Positions 52,977 to 64,000 of a stretch of DNA of 64,000 nt are shown piece after piece; the stretch's first letter is position 1, and every line of letters starts with the position of its first letter. The DNA comes from Skeletonema tropicum (lineage: Eukaryota > Bacillariophyta > Thalassiosirophyceae > Thalassiosirales > Thalassiosiraceae). The translations under genes were made by a program, and so were the position numbers. The notes below the pieces were generated by a model. That model had not been told where the DNA came from and searched no databases. It saw nothing but the letters and a program-made list of their open reading frames with translations. The stretch is from assembly GCA_037178625.1 (NCBI GenBank), contig CM074148.1, forward strand, positions 868,001 through 932,000, written 5' to 3'.

Positions 52977-54060
52977 ATCATGCAGCAGGCTGCCCCAAGA
53001 AAACGTTCGGATTGCAAAAATGCACTTTTTGATCCTACGCTATTTTGTGAAGGCGAGACGTAGGATGTAGCAAGAGAGAGAGAGCACGAAGGTAGGAATC
53101 GAAAGTGTGTCAGATGACATATGCACACAAGAAGTTGTGTATCTATCGATCTTTTGTATTCTTCACCGGGACTTCAACGCCCTGCAAGCACTCTCTCAAT
53201 CAATCTTTCCTTTCACTGCCCAGTCTATCCGCACAGCTGGCGACTCTCCTCAATGACGATCGATCACTATTATTGTATTCTCAGCTTGCATGCATCGTCC
53301 ATCTTCCTTCATCATTCTTTAGCAACGCATCTATCCATCTGTTTCATAGCGAGGTGATGTTCCTCTTGCTTTCCGATTCTGCCGCCGACAGCCGACAGCC
53401 GATGACGCAAAAAAGAAGAAAGAAAAGATTCGACCGAGTCAGAGTGTGCCGACGTCATCATTACGTCATCATCTTCCAAAAAAGATTACCATCTCATTCC
53501 TCGCCCAAAAGGTTCTCACAGCCGGGGCGGCTGCTGAGGATACTGGAACTTCGACTATCTCAAGAGCTCTTGCCTTGTGTAAGTATATAGCTGTCTCACA
53601 GCTGGGAGTGCAACTCGAGCATCAAATGAATGCTGGGGCAGTAGTAGACTTGTTATCCTTTTTGATGGTGGAATAGATCGTACAAGAAGCTACGTAAAAG
53701 CATGTATCCGTGTAGTTAAACGCCGAAACCAAGGTGGTCAAGAACAAGAAGGATAGATTTGGTGAAAGGTTGATGGTGATGGGTCCTGTACCTCTCTGTG
53801 GATCAAACGGCCATCATGCTATCCACCTAAATCTAACCGCACCGCCTTCGTCAAGAGTGAGAGAAGGAGAAGCAGATGACGCTGATACTTATTCGGTAGG
53901 GCTAGTAGGAGTTCATACAGACGATTGCTGTGTAGAACATAAATAAAGCAAGTCTTAATCTTACTTCAATGATTTTGAGCTACTTGAACCAGTCTGTCCC
54001 ACACAAGATCCTTCAGAATTAGTGTTTCAGTCTTATAAAACGAAACTCATATCCTCCTAC
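52977..54060. other. No convincing gene
   Basis: Several short plus-strand frames occur (for example 53446-53676 with KVLTAGAAAEDTG and KYIAVSQLGVQLEHQ), which may be a gene remnant, but there is no family match and no consistent start. Confidence 0.4.
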
Positions 54061-54383
54061 GGCGGCTTTGACTTGATGTCCCGTATTATTGACACCCAAA
54101 TCCAAAAAGTGAGGGGGGGTGGGGGGTTAGAACGCACCCAAATGCAGAACGCAAGATACCCAATGGGCACCCAATTTACCCAAAATAGGTTGTGTCACAT
54201 CCAAATATATCTGTATCGTAGTGGTGTCATACCGGTATTAGACTTCTCGCTTCTGAGACAATATCAGCTTCTAGATGGCACCGTGTGGTTCTGCACATTG
54301 CTGTTGTTCTGCAATGTCTTGGACTGGGCCCTCAAAATGAGGGGGGGGGGTTCAATAATACGGGACATCAAGTCAAAGCCGCC
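54061..54383. mobile_element. MITE with 32-bp perfect termini (323 bp)
   Basis: GGCGGCTTTGACTTGATGTC (start of the left end, 54061-54092) is matched in reverse complement at 54352-54383 over 32 bases. TAC on each side (54058-54060 and 54384-54386) is a 3-bp target duplication. Inside are G-runs of 7, 6 and 9 bases (near 54113-54128 and 54342-54350). It has no coding capacity. It abuts the stop codon of the LRR relic on the minus strand. Confidence 0.85.
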
Positions 54384-54912
54384 TACTCCTCGTCACTGCC
54401 ATCTTCATTCATGTCTTGATCCTCCCCATCAAAAGTGTGTAGTGGCAATGCAAGGAAAGAAAGGACATTATTCATCACAATATTGTGAGGCAAAGCACAC
54501 TGGAGTGTAGTTGTAGCCCCATTCAATATGCGTCGATGTTCTGCTTTGTAATGAACAACTTTGCGAAGAACTGATCTTATCCAACTTCGTATGGCCAAGG
54601 CATTATCTCCCGCCTCTAAATTAAATGAAAAAAATCTCCGTCATCAACCTCCCACCCGTCTCCAGAATCTGTAGAGGGAAGAATCTGATTGATTGCATCA
54701 ATTTCTTCATTCATATGATTTCTCCATTCCTCCAATTGTAAAGCGGCGATAGTTTCTTGCAGTTGGACTCCCTCAACCAGATCTACGTGGTTCAAATTGT
54801 TACTGTTACACCCCTGAAATATATTATCATCTGTAATCACGCCATCTTTCAATGGAATGGTGTGATTCGCTCCAGAGGGCGGCAGTTGCCGAATGCAGTT
54901 TGGCAATGCCAT
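54383..54912 (-). pseudogene. BspA-type LRR pseudogene, 3' part (LRR copy 8)
   Basis: Minus-strand C-terminal half of an LRR gene. 54912-54616 holds IPLKDGVITDDNIFQGC, ETIAALQLEEWRNHMNEEID and INQILP; 54598-54383 holds SWIRSVLRKVVHYKAEH and LPHNIVMNNVLSFLALP plus an acidic tail. The two parts are out of frame with one another. The LRR domain is absent. Its closest similarity is to copy 1 (SIFQGC, WRNDMNEEI). Confidence 0.8.
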
Positions 54913-54950
54913 TGCTAACAGATGCTCGAGTATGTATACTTCGTATTCGA

Positions 54951-55030
54951 TTTAAAAATGATTGTGCAAAGAAACCATCACTTCAATGCGTCCTACTTAG
55001 GAGATGTCATCGCTGTCCTCAGGGGCGTTG
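54951..55030 (+). repeat. 80-bp direct repeat, copy 1
   Basis: Nearly identical to 55172-55251 (CAAAGAAACCATCACTTCAA, then TCATCGCTGTCCTCAGGGG), with about two or three differences. Confidence 0.85.
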
Positions 55031-55171
55031 TACACTGGACTGTTCAATTATACTACATCTGTAGTATCTGAGTAAGCATGGCAAACTGAGTGCAAGTCTC
55101 ATCCATTTCCACCTTGGGCTGTCAACCATGAGTGGGATGGGGGTGTGCTCAGCTCGCTGCGCGAGCTTCGC

Positions 55172-55251
55172 TTTAAAAATGATTTTGCAAAGAAACCATC
55201 ACTTCAATGCATCCTACTTAGGAGATGTCATCGCTGTCCTCAGGGGCGTTG
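55172..55251 (+). repeat. 80-bp direct repeat, copy 2
   Basis: Partner of 54951-55030. Beyond this copy the sequence runs into the decayed gene (KATRKAVAYLFKNNPTLRHQ), so this is probably the original and 54951 the duplicate. Confidence 0.8.
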
Positions 55252-57553
55252 CAAAAAGCAACTCGGAAAGCAGTTGCCTATTTATTCAAGAATAATCCTA
55301 CTTTGCGCCATCAACTCTTCACCGTCAAAGCTCTTGCTATTATTCTCTTCGGGATGTATGTGGTTTCGTCGATATCGATGCCGATACAGTGTCAAAGGCC
55401 TTTGCGTCGGGCGGAGAGACCAAGTACCCAATGAAATTGAAGGACATGGGTATTGAATACAGTGGAGATGGTAGATTTTTTTCGTGTATAAGGCGCACAG
55501 GCTCCCGGATGGACAATATTTCTCTGCAATTGGTTGGTTTAATTCAGTCGACGAAGCACAAGTAGTTCACCCCGATGTCCGTAGGAAGCTCACGAACATC
55601 GCATTCAATGACGGCGAAGTGAAAGCTGCATTACAGAAGCATTTAGACAAGAATCGCAAGAAGAAAGGCAAGGCTAGAAAAACGAATAAGCGTCCATCAT
55701 CATCATCATCATCATCATTGGAGAAACCACCGCCAAAGAAATTGGACGCAAAAACCTCAGCCTCAGATACCGCTCCAGTCGAACAAGAGCAAGAGAAGGC
55801 ATCGGAGGAACAGCCAGCAGAAGTTCATCGCCCTGCCGCACCTACGCCAGAATTATCGACCAATACTCCTCTACCAGCTGCCACCGCTGCCACCGCTACA
55901 CCAGAGTCAAATGAATGTACGGTGTCATTTTTGATTGGAAGCATGTGCGGGACAATGACAATAGATGTCGGCTCAGCGATGTACAAAACATTGTCTAGAT
56001 ATTGCGTGCAGGATCGACAAGTCGAAGAAGTCCACAATGAGGAAGTACGCGAGATGGAGAGTGAAGAAACAGATCAACATGCTTCCTTGTTGGATTTTCG
56101 AAATATTACTTTACTCCCTGGTTTGATTCTGCGATGCAACCTGACCCACTGTTTGGCTCGAAAAGTCATGGTCAAAGGCACAGCTTTTCGTGCAGCAATC
56201 TTACTTGATGAAGAAGGATCTGGATGAAATGATGGCTGGTGATAAATGGAAAGAATCGCCGGAATTCAGTGATTACATAGCCTCGCTAGATGGATTACCG
56301 AGTCTAGGTGATGTCAAGAAGGGGGGATTGGAGTTCATGACAAAGGCGGTGGATCTTTTCTTCAAGGAAGACAGGAATAGCTCTATCAAGCATATTTATA
56401 CGCATTGGACATCTCAAATGATACTGGTCTATATCATCGGTGGAGATCCGGAGTTGGCTCGCGAATTCATCCGTTGGCTCAACGCTTGTAGAGATGGGGC
56501 GCTAGCAGCCGGTACATTTGAATGGTCGCAGAAGGAAATTGAGCTGGAGAACCATATAAAACATACGGCGAAAGCCATGAAGTCTGCATAGGCGAGGTCA
56601 TGATGTGCGCGACACAGAATTCCAATCCGGTCGAGATATTGAAAAATCCATTCATTGCAAAAATCATCGATCCACTTCTAGCATCCCTACACTCAGAGAG
56701 TGTGATAAACTTCCTTGATAAATCAACTTGGCAGGAAGGGGATTATGAACCTGTCCGCCGTCAAATCTGTGAAGTAATTGTTCCCCATGCTTTGAACCAG
56801 CAATGGGTAGAGTGCATGGTGCAGAATATCAACTTCATGTCAAGGACGAATGTGAAAGAGAATCGAAGGACTGCTCGTGTGGTCGTTAACTCCATCTCCA
56901 ACCTACCCTTCAATCGCGAGTCTGTCGACAAGAAGAGAGAAGAAAAGCCAACTATGAAAGAAAAGCTGAAAGTCAAACGAGTGAATGATGCGTAACGCAA
57001 TACTGGCCTCTTCGCTCATGTTCAGGGACTCTTTGAAGAAGCCGAGGTAGCAGTGGCGGAAGTCGGGAACGAGACGCTCAATGAGATCGTTGACCATTAC
57101 CGTAATCCCAACAAGAAAACAAGCGCTGTCGAAAGGGAGACGAAAGTAGAAGAATTTGAGGCTGCCACTGAAAAGCCGAGGAACATCACCAAGGCTCAAC
57201 GCAGCGGAAAGATTGATATTCCTGTTTCTGTGGGAGGAGGCATACCACTCATTCACTTTGCCGCGATCCGAAAGAGAAAGAACGAAGAAATTGTGCGAAA
57301 AGAGATTGCTCATCGTAGAATCAAACTTGATGGCAAAGAGCTGAAATTGAATGAAGAACCTCTGATGACAATGGCACTTGCCCAGATGAAGGATGAACTA
57401 AGAAAGGACGAGGCTGCGATACTTGCTCGCGATGATAAGGTAAGAGCTGGAGGTACAACGTGGACAAAAATCAACACGGTTCAACCACGATCTGATGAAA
57501 TGCAAGCAGAGGTCAACAACTACCTCGCACGCAGGGATAGTAATAACGACTAA
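55225..57553 (+). pseudogene. Decayed unknown gene, several frameshifts and a stop
   Basis: Successive plus-strand frames seem to continue one another: 55225-55350 (KAVAYLFKNNPTLRHQLF), a stretch to about 55475 in another frame (DTVSKAFASGGETKYPMKLK, GIEYSGDGRFF), 55484-56227 (YKAHRLPDGQYFSAIGWFN, then an Ala/Pro/Glu-rich linker with eight Ser), 56190-56591 (WKESPEFSDYIASLDGLP), and 56600-57553, which is one frame broken only by a TAA at 56993-56995. At least three frameshifts and one stop are needed to explain it. I do not recognise the family; it has no RT, transposase or enzyme motif that I can name. Introns could explain some of the shifts, but splice signals at the joins are poor. Confidence 0.5.
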
Positions 57554-60379
57554 TAACATACATGTACATCAAACATCCGTCGGCAGCCAACAGCCGAATA
57601 AAAAATTTGAAATGACCATATCTCAAAAAGTATGATAGCCACAACAGCGGACGAATACATGGCATACTCGCAAAAGGATGTAGAATGAGATTCCGGTGCG
57701 ATTCATGTGCCGAGCAACTCATTCGACTCACTACACGTTGGCCTCGTCTCGCTAACTAACGCTCTAGCTTTAATTGAGTTTTAAACGAGGCCTTCAAACG
57801 GATGACAAAAAGATGAATTCCCGGGATCTGAGAAGTTGTAATAGTCAAGTAGCATACTACCTTTAGGTACGTATGTATCTGTGACCATACGGATACGTGC
57901 TCGCTAAGCTATCGCTTATCGGGATCTCCATGCCTGACGCATGCCGCTCTGGATTCTGACTACGTGGAAGCAGTCAGCCTCGTGAATCGCTACTAAGGTT
58001 CTACGTCTTGGAATTAGTACGATTCTGTCCTGTAGCTCTGAGTCACTCATCTTCCATGAGCAAGCTCAACCGCTAGCAGCAGCTCCCTCCTTCGAAGAGC
58101 TCACAACTACTCCAGATACGTAAATTAATACTGTATTCATCGTCGTTGTCATTACACATCTATTAGCCTGTGTCAGAAGTGTAAATTAGGATCGAGCAAA
58201 AGCAGGTATAACTAGCTTTAAAGCTAGTGAAATCAAAACAGAGCATACATCTACATCCTCCTAACCTTTCTCCTCTTCTTTCCCCCTCCTTTCCCCCTCC
58301 TTTCCCCTTCCTTTCTTTCCTCTCTTCATGCAGCATTTCAGCTGATCCGGCTATCAAAAATACACCCAGCCACAGCTATCAGATATCTGCCTAGAAATTT
58401 ACTGTTACACACCACTTTTACTATTACTATTACTATCTCTCTACCTGATATGTAACAGTAACAATTCATTTTCCTCTTTTCATTTCATTCACCGTTGCTA
58501 CTCTTACATAACAAGACACGAACCATTACACTTAGACTATATAGACATCGCGGGGAAACCCTATGAGTATTAGGTTGTATCTGCTTTCAACCTTGTTTTA
58601 CATATTACAAGAAATATTCAAGTTGACGTGGTTCGAAACAGGGTTCGCAGCTCTAGGGAATTGGGTCTTGGTCTCTAACATTTGCATGCTCAATTTATAA
58701 TCTGGTAGAGAAGCAAGGTGCTCATTATTTCTTGTATTAGCAGGCCTCCGACATCATAGAGGGAAGAAATGCACTAAATCAAAGTGGTATTGCAATACTG
58801 GTGACAGTCACATTCTCTGTGATAGAAAATGGTATGGTTCGCAGCATGGTTCATACTTGTGGTATTCAGGACTGTCAGAAGGAATTAGATCTTGAGGAAT
58901 CCGGTCTTACTTTTCATTTTTTGCTCCAATCGGAGCATTCTCATCATCAAATATTGTTTCATAATTCTTTGCACAAAGCAAGTCAAGGTCAAGGTGAGTT
59001 CTTAGTTGTAGTAGTTGAGTTGCACATGGTGAGGTGAAGGGTCAGGGTCCAGTTGGTCATGCTACCTTGCCTTCTGTCTGATTGCCTTGAGTGTCTGGTA
59101 ATGGTAATGGCATCCTGTGGCTCAGCTGTGAGTCTCCACGTGTCATCGATATATTATGTCCATTGACACATTGGACTACCCCACACCAACATCACATTCA
59201 CATCAAGTAAGATCGCCAAGAAGTTCAATCGATGATATCATGTCAATGTCGAGCACTCCGCAGCCTGATAATACGTCCAGTAGACATATCTACCCCTATA
59301 ACCAGATATTATTTGATAGACCAAGTTATCAGCTTTCGATAGAGCCATTGGTCAACATCGCACCTGCAATATTTGTCTCGCAGTTGTGGAGTAGCATAGA
59401 CCAAAGGGGGGGCTGGAGGCGATTTTTGTTACTGATATTTACTAGCAGAAATGGTAGAATGCACTTCATCATAACTCCATGTAGATTAACTATAAATTGA
59501 TCAACCAAAGACTAATTAGTTTTTAATAGTCTTTAGTTTAGCATTCCTATCGGCCATTTTTGTCGAATGTCCAATAGTAGTGCGTAGTAGTGGGGGTGCT
59601 GACATGGTTGTTTGCCACTTTTGTGAGTGATGATGGCGGGGCAAAAAGTTTGGACGTTTTTTTCTTTGGATGTTTTTTTCATCACTAGCATGCGATCACG
59701 GGCGCGAGCGGGGGAGCGACAGGACAGTTCTAAACTCCGAGATTTTGTAAATACTCCCCGTCGAAAGAAGTCCGAAAATATCCTTTCCGTCGAGATGTAT
59801 GAGGCTCAATCCTGCACAGGCCTTTGTTACGGTATTGAGAGAAAATATGATTACCAGAGCGTCAGGTCACAACTGTCACAGGACACTTCCAATCACAGTC
59901 ACCCTTCATTGATCACTGCTCGGTCACAAGAAACGATCATTGATCAGCGGAACCAGGAACCAGTCCGGTGGAAACAGGGAAATCGCGCAGCGACAGAACC
60001 TCCCCCGCCTGAACGAAAAATCCTGCCCCCCAAAACTCCCCCCACGCCCACAAAAATAACCTCCCGTCCACAAAAATAACCTCCCATCCACAGAAATAAC
60101 CTTCAACTTCAACAACTTAGTTGAGTGAGAACATGGTGCAACAAAACTCCAGTTCCAGTCACACAAAACAGTAGGCAGCACTTTTTGATGTGGATGCAGA
60201 TACAGATATGATTGTTGATGTGTTTGTGTGATGATGTGATGATGCAGTCTCATTCAAATATTACTCACTTTTATCATTATTTTATCCATGCATTTATTCT
60301 CAACACTATTGTTTTTCTACATCTACATCTCTACAGAAATATTCCACTCAAGTACTACAGCTACAACATCACAATCACA
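57554..60379. other. Gene-free stretch
   Basis: No supported gene. A pyrimidine tract with repeated CTTTCCCCCTC lies at 58262-58330. A TACTATTACTATTACTA run lies near 58420. Three copies of a unit like CCACAAAAATAACCTCCC lie at 60048-60105. An eight-base G-run is near 59406. A frame at 59627-60079 is Arg/Pro-rich and I do not trust it. Confidence 0.5.
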
Positions 60380-61950
60380 ATGCATATTTTCACCCCAGCC
60401 TGCTTGGCTCTTCTCCTCCTTGGCATGGCTGCTCAAGAAGCTCATGCCGCTCTAACATGCTTTGCTCCTGATGGTATTTATCTGAAGGAAGCAGTGGGTA
60501 AATTTGTTAGAGGCACTTGGACTGATGCTGACATTGCTGAATATGGATCGATTGAGAACTGGTGCACCAACCAAGTCACCACCATGATGGGATTGTTTGA
60601 TGGCAAAACTACCTTCAATGCAGATATTTCGAAATGGGATACATCCTCTGTTACTGACATGAGTTTCATGTTCCGTTCTGCATCTGCATTCAACCAGAAC
60701 ATTGGAGGCTGGGATACATCTTCTGTTGAAGACAAGGAAGATATGTTCTATGGTGCATCTGCCTTCAACCAAGACACTGGAGGCTGGGATACATCCTCAG
60801 TTACTATCATGTGGGGCATGTTCAATTCTGCATCTGCATTCAACCAGAATATTGGAGGCTGGGATACATCCTCTGTTAAAGACATGGAAGATATGTTCTA
60901 TGGTGCATCTTCATTCAACCAGAACATTGGAGCCTGGGATACATCCAAAGTTATTTACATGAATTACATGTTCGATGGTGCATCTGCATTCAACCAAGAC
61001 ATTGGAGGCTGGGATACATCCTCTGTTGAAGACATGGAAGGAATGTTCTATCAAGCATCTTTATTCAACCAGAACATTGGAGGCTGGGATACATCCTCTG
61101 TTACTAACATGTATTACATGTTCGAATCTGCATCTGCCTTCAACCAAGACATTGGAGGCTGGGATACATCCTCTGTTGAAGACATGGATGACATGTTCAA
61201 ATCTGCATCTGCCTTCAATCAAGACATTTCAGGCTGGGATACATCCTCTGTTCTTTACATGGGAAGCATGTTCGAATCTGCATCTGCCTTCAACCAAAAC
61301 CTCTGTGCATGGAAGGACAAGTTCCCTTATGGGCAAGCAACTGATATCTTCACAGACTCAGGTTGCACCAACCAGGCAACTCCAACTTCTGATCAGGATG
61401 CATTTTGTGCTGGTTCTGCTGCTGAGTGCCAAGCCTACACACATCCTCCTACAAAGTCTCCAACAACTTCAACAGTCAATCCTTCAAAAGCTCCTTCTCC
61501 GGGACCAACCAATCAACCAACTCGAGAACCCTCCCATTCTCCGACAGCACCTCCCACAGCACCTCCAACAAATCCTCCTACTCTTATGACTCTGCCTCCA
61601 ACATTCCCTCCAACAGTATCTCCCACAAAGGTGACATCTCCAAATGCTCCACCAACACCACCTCCTACATCATCACCTCCTCCAACAAATTCAAAAGCTG
61701 GGAAGAGAGGAAAAGGTAAACATACTCCGACGCCATCTCCTGTAAGTTATGAAGCTCCAAAAATATCTTTGTGTCATCAGAAATCAATCTTTTTCTAACC
61801 ATCTTTGCACCTTGAACATATTTCATTTTGCAGCCAACTTTTCCACCAACTACCAGCCCTACAGTGTCTGCAAGTCCTACAGATGAAAAGAAGGGCAAAG
61901 CAAAGAAGGATGAAGGCGGTGAAGCCGAAAGTGCTTACTTGTTTGAGTAG
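60380..61950 (+). CDS. Secreted DUF285-repeat surface protein with PT-rich stalk
   Basis: Exon 1 60380-61741, intron 61742-61833 (92 bp, GTAAGT to TTGCAG), exon 2 61834-61950, phase 0, 492 residues. I chose the ATG at 60380 because it begins a clear signal peptide ([16 protein letters not shown]). After a short N-domain with [15 protein letters not shown] come nine 25-residue DUF285 units ([25 protein letters not shown]) and a cap with NLCAWKDKF and Cys pairs. DUF285 repeats form a right-handed LRR-like solenoid in surface proteins of bacteria and many stramenopiles. The next 100 residues are a PTxxP stalk. Exon 2 adds more stalk and an acidic/basic tail ([13 protein letters not shown]). There is no membrane segment, so it is likely a secreted or wall-bound protein. 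Confidence 0.92.
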
Positions 61951-62410
61951 TTTGACAAATGAGAAGAAATATCGACGTAGGTATGGTCTATACTGATACA
62001 GGATTATTGGTATCTTTAGGATATATATACTTTGGGAAAAATTTAGATTGTAAGGGTGCTTACGAGAAGACATTAACATTATATTGACACCTTTCTGACA
62101 CTAGCACGGGTTTTTAGACATCCGGGTTTAGACATCCGGGTTTAGACATCCGGGTTTAGATGAAGTGAAGAGATCAACTCTACTTAGCTACGTAGCAAGC
62201 AATGACTACATTGCTCACTAATCTGAATAATAAAGAAGCAATTGCATCTGAATCCCCTGAATGATCGCGTAACGCAGTTATTGGTCTGATAGCACTACTG
62301 GTACTACTGACTTCGGGTACTAATTATTGGCATCTGTCATAGTTAACTGCTTTCTTATCTATATAAGTTAGTTGAGAAGAAAATTGTTCCATTTACCCAC
62401 AACCATACAG
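61951..62410. other. Intergenic with short tandem repeat
   Basis: Downstream of the surface protein gene. No gene is seen. The 14-bp unit AGACATCCGGGTTT occurs three times at 62116-62157, with a partial copy on each side. Confidence 0.6.
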
Positions 62411-62521
62411 ATCAATCTCAGAGATGATCTCGAAAGAATTTTTGGTGAACATTAGCATCAGGCTGTTACTGTAGCTGCTTTCTGTTGAAAGTTAAAGCAG
62501 CACGTGATACCTTCTTGATAT
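62411..62521 (+). mobile_element. Decayed copy of the 6.8-kb retroelement-type ORF end
   Basis: ATGATCTCGAAAGAATTTTT, GGTGAACAT, CAGCACGTGA and CCTTCTTGATA match 7594-7686 with small insertions and substitutions. The reading frame is lost. It shows that the gene at 6806-7738 belongs to a repeated family. Confidence 0.75.
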
Positions 62522-62601
62522 CTGATGACAGATGGTGTCAGGACTTGACTCTATCTTTGCTTTTGCTAGAAGCGAATTGATGTGTTGCCACACGTAGTCG
62601 T

Positions 62602-62879
62602 TGTTAACTTGCGTTTACATTTAAAGATTCGAATTGTAAGCTTTCCTAATCTTGGAAAACGGTCATCCAAGAAACATTCTTATCTTGGATACGATCACTT
62701 GATCTCGTAAACAATCATGATACGATCACTTAATCTTGGAAGCAGTCATTGTTCCACAGATTCTTTCTCTGATAACGCGGTCTACTACCTTCAATCCTTT
62801 TTGGAAGCGGACGTAATCTCCATGTTCATGTCACTTCTTTACCACATTGTATCTATCCCCAAAGATACATATTCTAACA
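62602..62879 (-). repeat. Candidate 3' LTR of the copia fragment
   Basis: On the minus strand, TGTTAGAATATG at 62879 starts 36 bp after the pol stop codon. A matching inverted end TGTTAAC lies at 62602, giving 278 bp bounded by TGTTA and TAACA. A second copy is outside the window, so this is unproven. Confidence 0.4.
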
Positions 62880-62915
62880 TACCACAGATAAGTACAGAAT
62901 CAATACCAATACAGA

Positions 62916-63851
62916 CTACTTCCCGTTTGTCACTCCCCTTGGTTCGTCATCCTTATCATCACTCTTCTTCTCCTCCAATAACTTCATCGTATCGCCCTTC
63001 CAAAATAGAATGGGTCTGATCAATGGCCATACTGCTTGGTACGCCCAATGCTTGCTGAGTGTATCCGCAGGATTATACTCACCTCGAACAAATGCAAACC
63101 TGATGCAGCCAGCTGCTACATTCTCACGAATGTAATGGTATGATAATACCAAATGTCTCTTCCGATTCTTGAAGTCAGGATTAACTCCGCTTGACACAAC
63201 AGACTCATTATCACCAAGTAAGATTGGGATTGGGATTCCATGCAAGGGTACTCCAAGAAACTGGAGAACTGTCTTGTTTGCCCTGATCTGCTCAATAGCC
63301 GCTCTCGCTGCGTTGTTCTCAGATCCGTACGTAGCCGTCTCGACGGTGTTCTGCTTCTTCGAAAACCAATCAAAAGGGGTCTTGTTGAGGAAGTGAAGTA
63401 CACCTGTAACTGATTTCCCACTAAGAATATCGTGCATTAGGTTGGCGTCCACGAAACTAGTCATCAGGACAGGTTTGCCACAAGCAGGTGGAAGATTCTT
63501 GGGGTACTCCTCGCGAGTTCCGGCATAGGGTGTATTGGACCAATCCCTTTTCAAGAAGTCGAAGTCTGAGATGTCAGGCATATCAGTTTTGTACCTAATG
63601 GCTGCATTCCTCATCTTGCATAGATACCCATACCCATAGACTCTCTTGATCTTGATCCTATCTAGATGGCCTTTCCTTGGTTGTGCGCGGAAGCTGGATA
63701 ACGTCATTATATGACAAGTAATATCGAAACGTCCGAGGATGATGACCCATTGAGAGGCTCCAATCATTGACTGGTAGATCTTGATGTGTTTCTCATCAAG
63801 GAATTCCGAGAGATCGAGTTCGGGATGATCGCTTGTCACCAAATTTTGCAT
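62916..63851 (-). mobile_element. Ty1/copia pol fragment (end of RT plus RNase H)
   Basis: 311 codons on the minus strand. The start corresponds to the region after the RT core (YQSMIGASQWVIILGRFDI, LSSFRAQPRKGHLDR). The RNase H domain follows, with the expected acidic residues: TSFVDANLMHD, TVETATYGSE and LLGDNESVV, then KRHLVLSYHYIREN and GEYNPADTLSKHW. This matches copia elements, a type that includes the CoDi groups of diatoms. Directly upstream of the ATG at 63851 is an in-frame TGA, and the sequence to 64000 does not read as RT, so the element is truncated or degenerate. The host gene or rest of the element lies beyond the window. Confidence 0.9.
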
Positions 63852-64000
63852 CCGTCAGGGACGTACAGCAACGGAATACTCCCTCTTCAACGATCCCAAC
63901 AAAATGGATTGGAGCAAAGCTCCGGGTCACTTACGTTGTTTGCTTGCAAAGCGGAGTCAGTAGAATAACTACTAGGTTGAGATGTACAATCTGTTTCAAT

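Noticed and set aside
59627..60079. 150-codon Arg/Pro-rich frame
   Set aside because: Its end is a short tandem repeat (CCACAAAAATAACCTCCC) and the start has no support; it is likely chance.
57600..60300. tRNA or small RNA genes in the long spacer
   Set aside because: I scanned for T-loop words (GGTTCGAATCC type) and found none with matching arms.
60212..60379. Longer N-terminus for the DUF285 protein
   Set aside because: The frame is open, but a perfect signal peptide starts at 60380; the upstream part looks like a 5' UTR.

Overview
The window is nuclear DNA of a eukaryote, most likely a diatom (perhaps a centric one) or a close stramenopile. The evidence is short GT-AG introns in secreted-protein and MYND genes, a family of BspA-type leucine-rich-repeat proteins, a DUF285-repeat surface protein with a PT-rich stalk, MYND and RING/TRAF zinc-finger proteins, a Ty1/copia pol fragment of the type common in diatoms, and a candidate signal/transit peptide with an EA|F junction. 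No prokaryotic operon, tRNA, rRNA or CRISPR array was found. The species cannot be fixed from the sequence alone.

Layout. 1-2.8 kb: no gene, a few palindromes. 2.8-5.5 kb: a secreted Ala/Asp-rich Cys-repeat protein and an alpha/beta-hydrolase split by a frameshift. 5.5-11.8 kb: a repeat-rich stretch with a decayed gene fragment, an ORF with a zinc motif of retroelement type, two paralogous hairpin units and a foldback element. 11.8-13.3 kb: a RING/TRAF zinc-finger protein. 13.8-22.0 kb: two nested LTR elements, both with intact 5-bp target duplications. The inner one (6.6 kb) has no visible coding capacity but carries a leader packed with small hairpins. 22.0-23.8 kb: a fragment of a secreted protein and the first LRR gene. 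24.1-26.7 kb: a large low-complexity protein. 27.3-38.2 kb: an LRR gene array (intact and broken copies) with a RING+MYND gene inside it. 38-41.7 kb: a tandem duplication carrying two secreted ConA-like/DUF1349-like proteins with silaffin-like features. 42.5-48.6 kb: a 2,021-residue zinc-finger protein. 49.4-53.0 kb: a MYND protein and a frameshifted, possibly plastid-targeted membrane protein. 54.0-57.6 kb: a MITE, an LRR relic and a decayed gene. 60.4-62.0 kb: a DUF285 surface protein. 62.4-64 kb: retroelement relics and a copia RT/RNase H fragment that is truncated or broken upstream of position 63851.

Themes. Two expanding families (LRR_5 proteins and ConA-like secreted proteins) grow by local tandem duplication and decay by single-base frameshifts. 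Zinc-binding proteins (RING, TRAF, MYND, C2HC, CXXC-like) are frequent. Mobile DNA makes up at least 10 kb. The strongest candidate for something undescribed is the inner LTR element: a non-coding, LARD-like retroelement whose leader holds roughly 20 to 30 short stem-loops, most with a purine loop (AGGA, AGGAG, AAGGAG, AGAAG). Several stems co-vary, which would fit an RNA recognition or packaging signal used in trans. A second candidate is the pair of hairpin units at 9.9-10.5 kb, whose stems differ in sequence but keep pairing.

All coordinates, splice sites and repeats were read by eye. No alignment, folding or database search was run.
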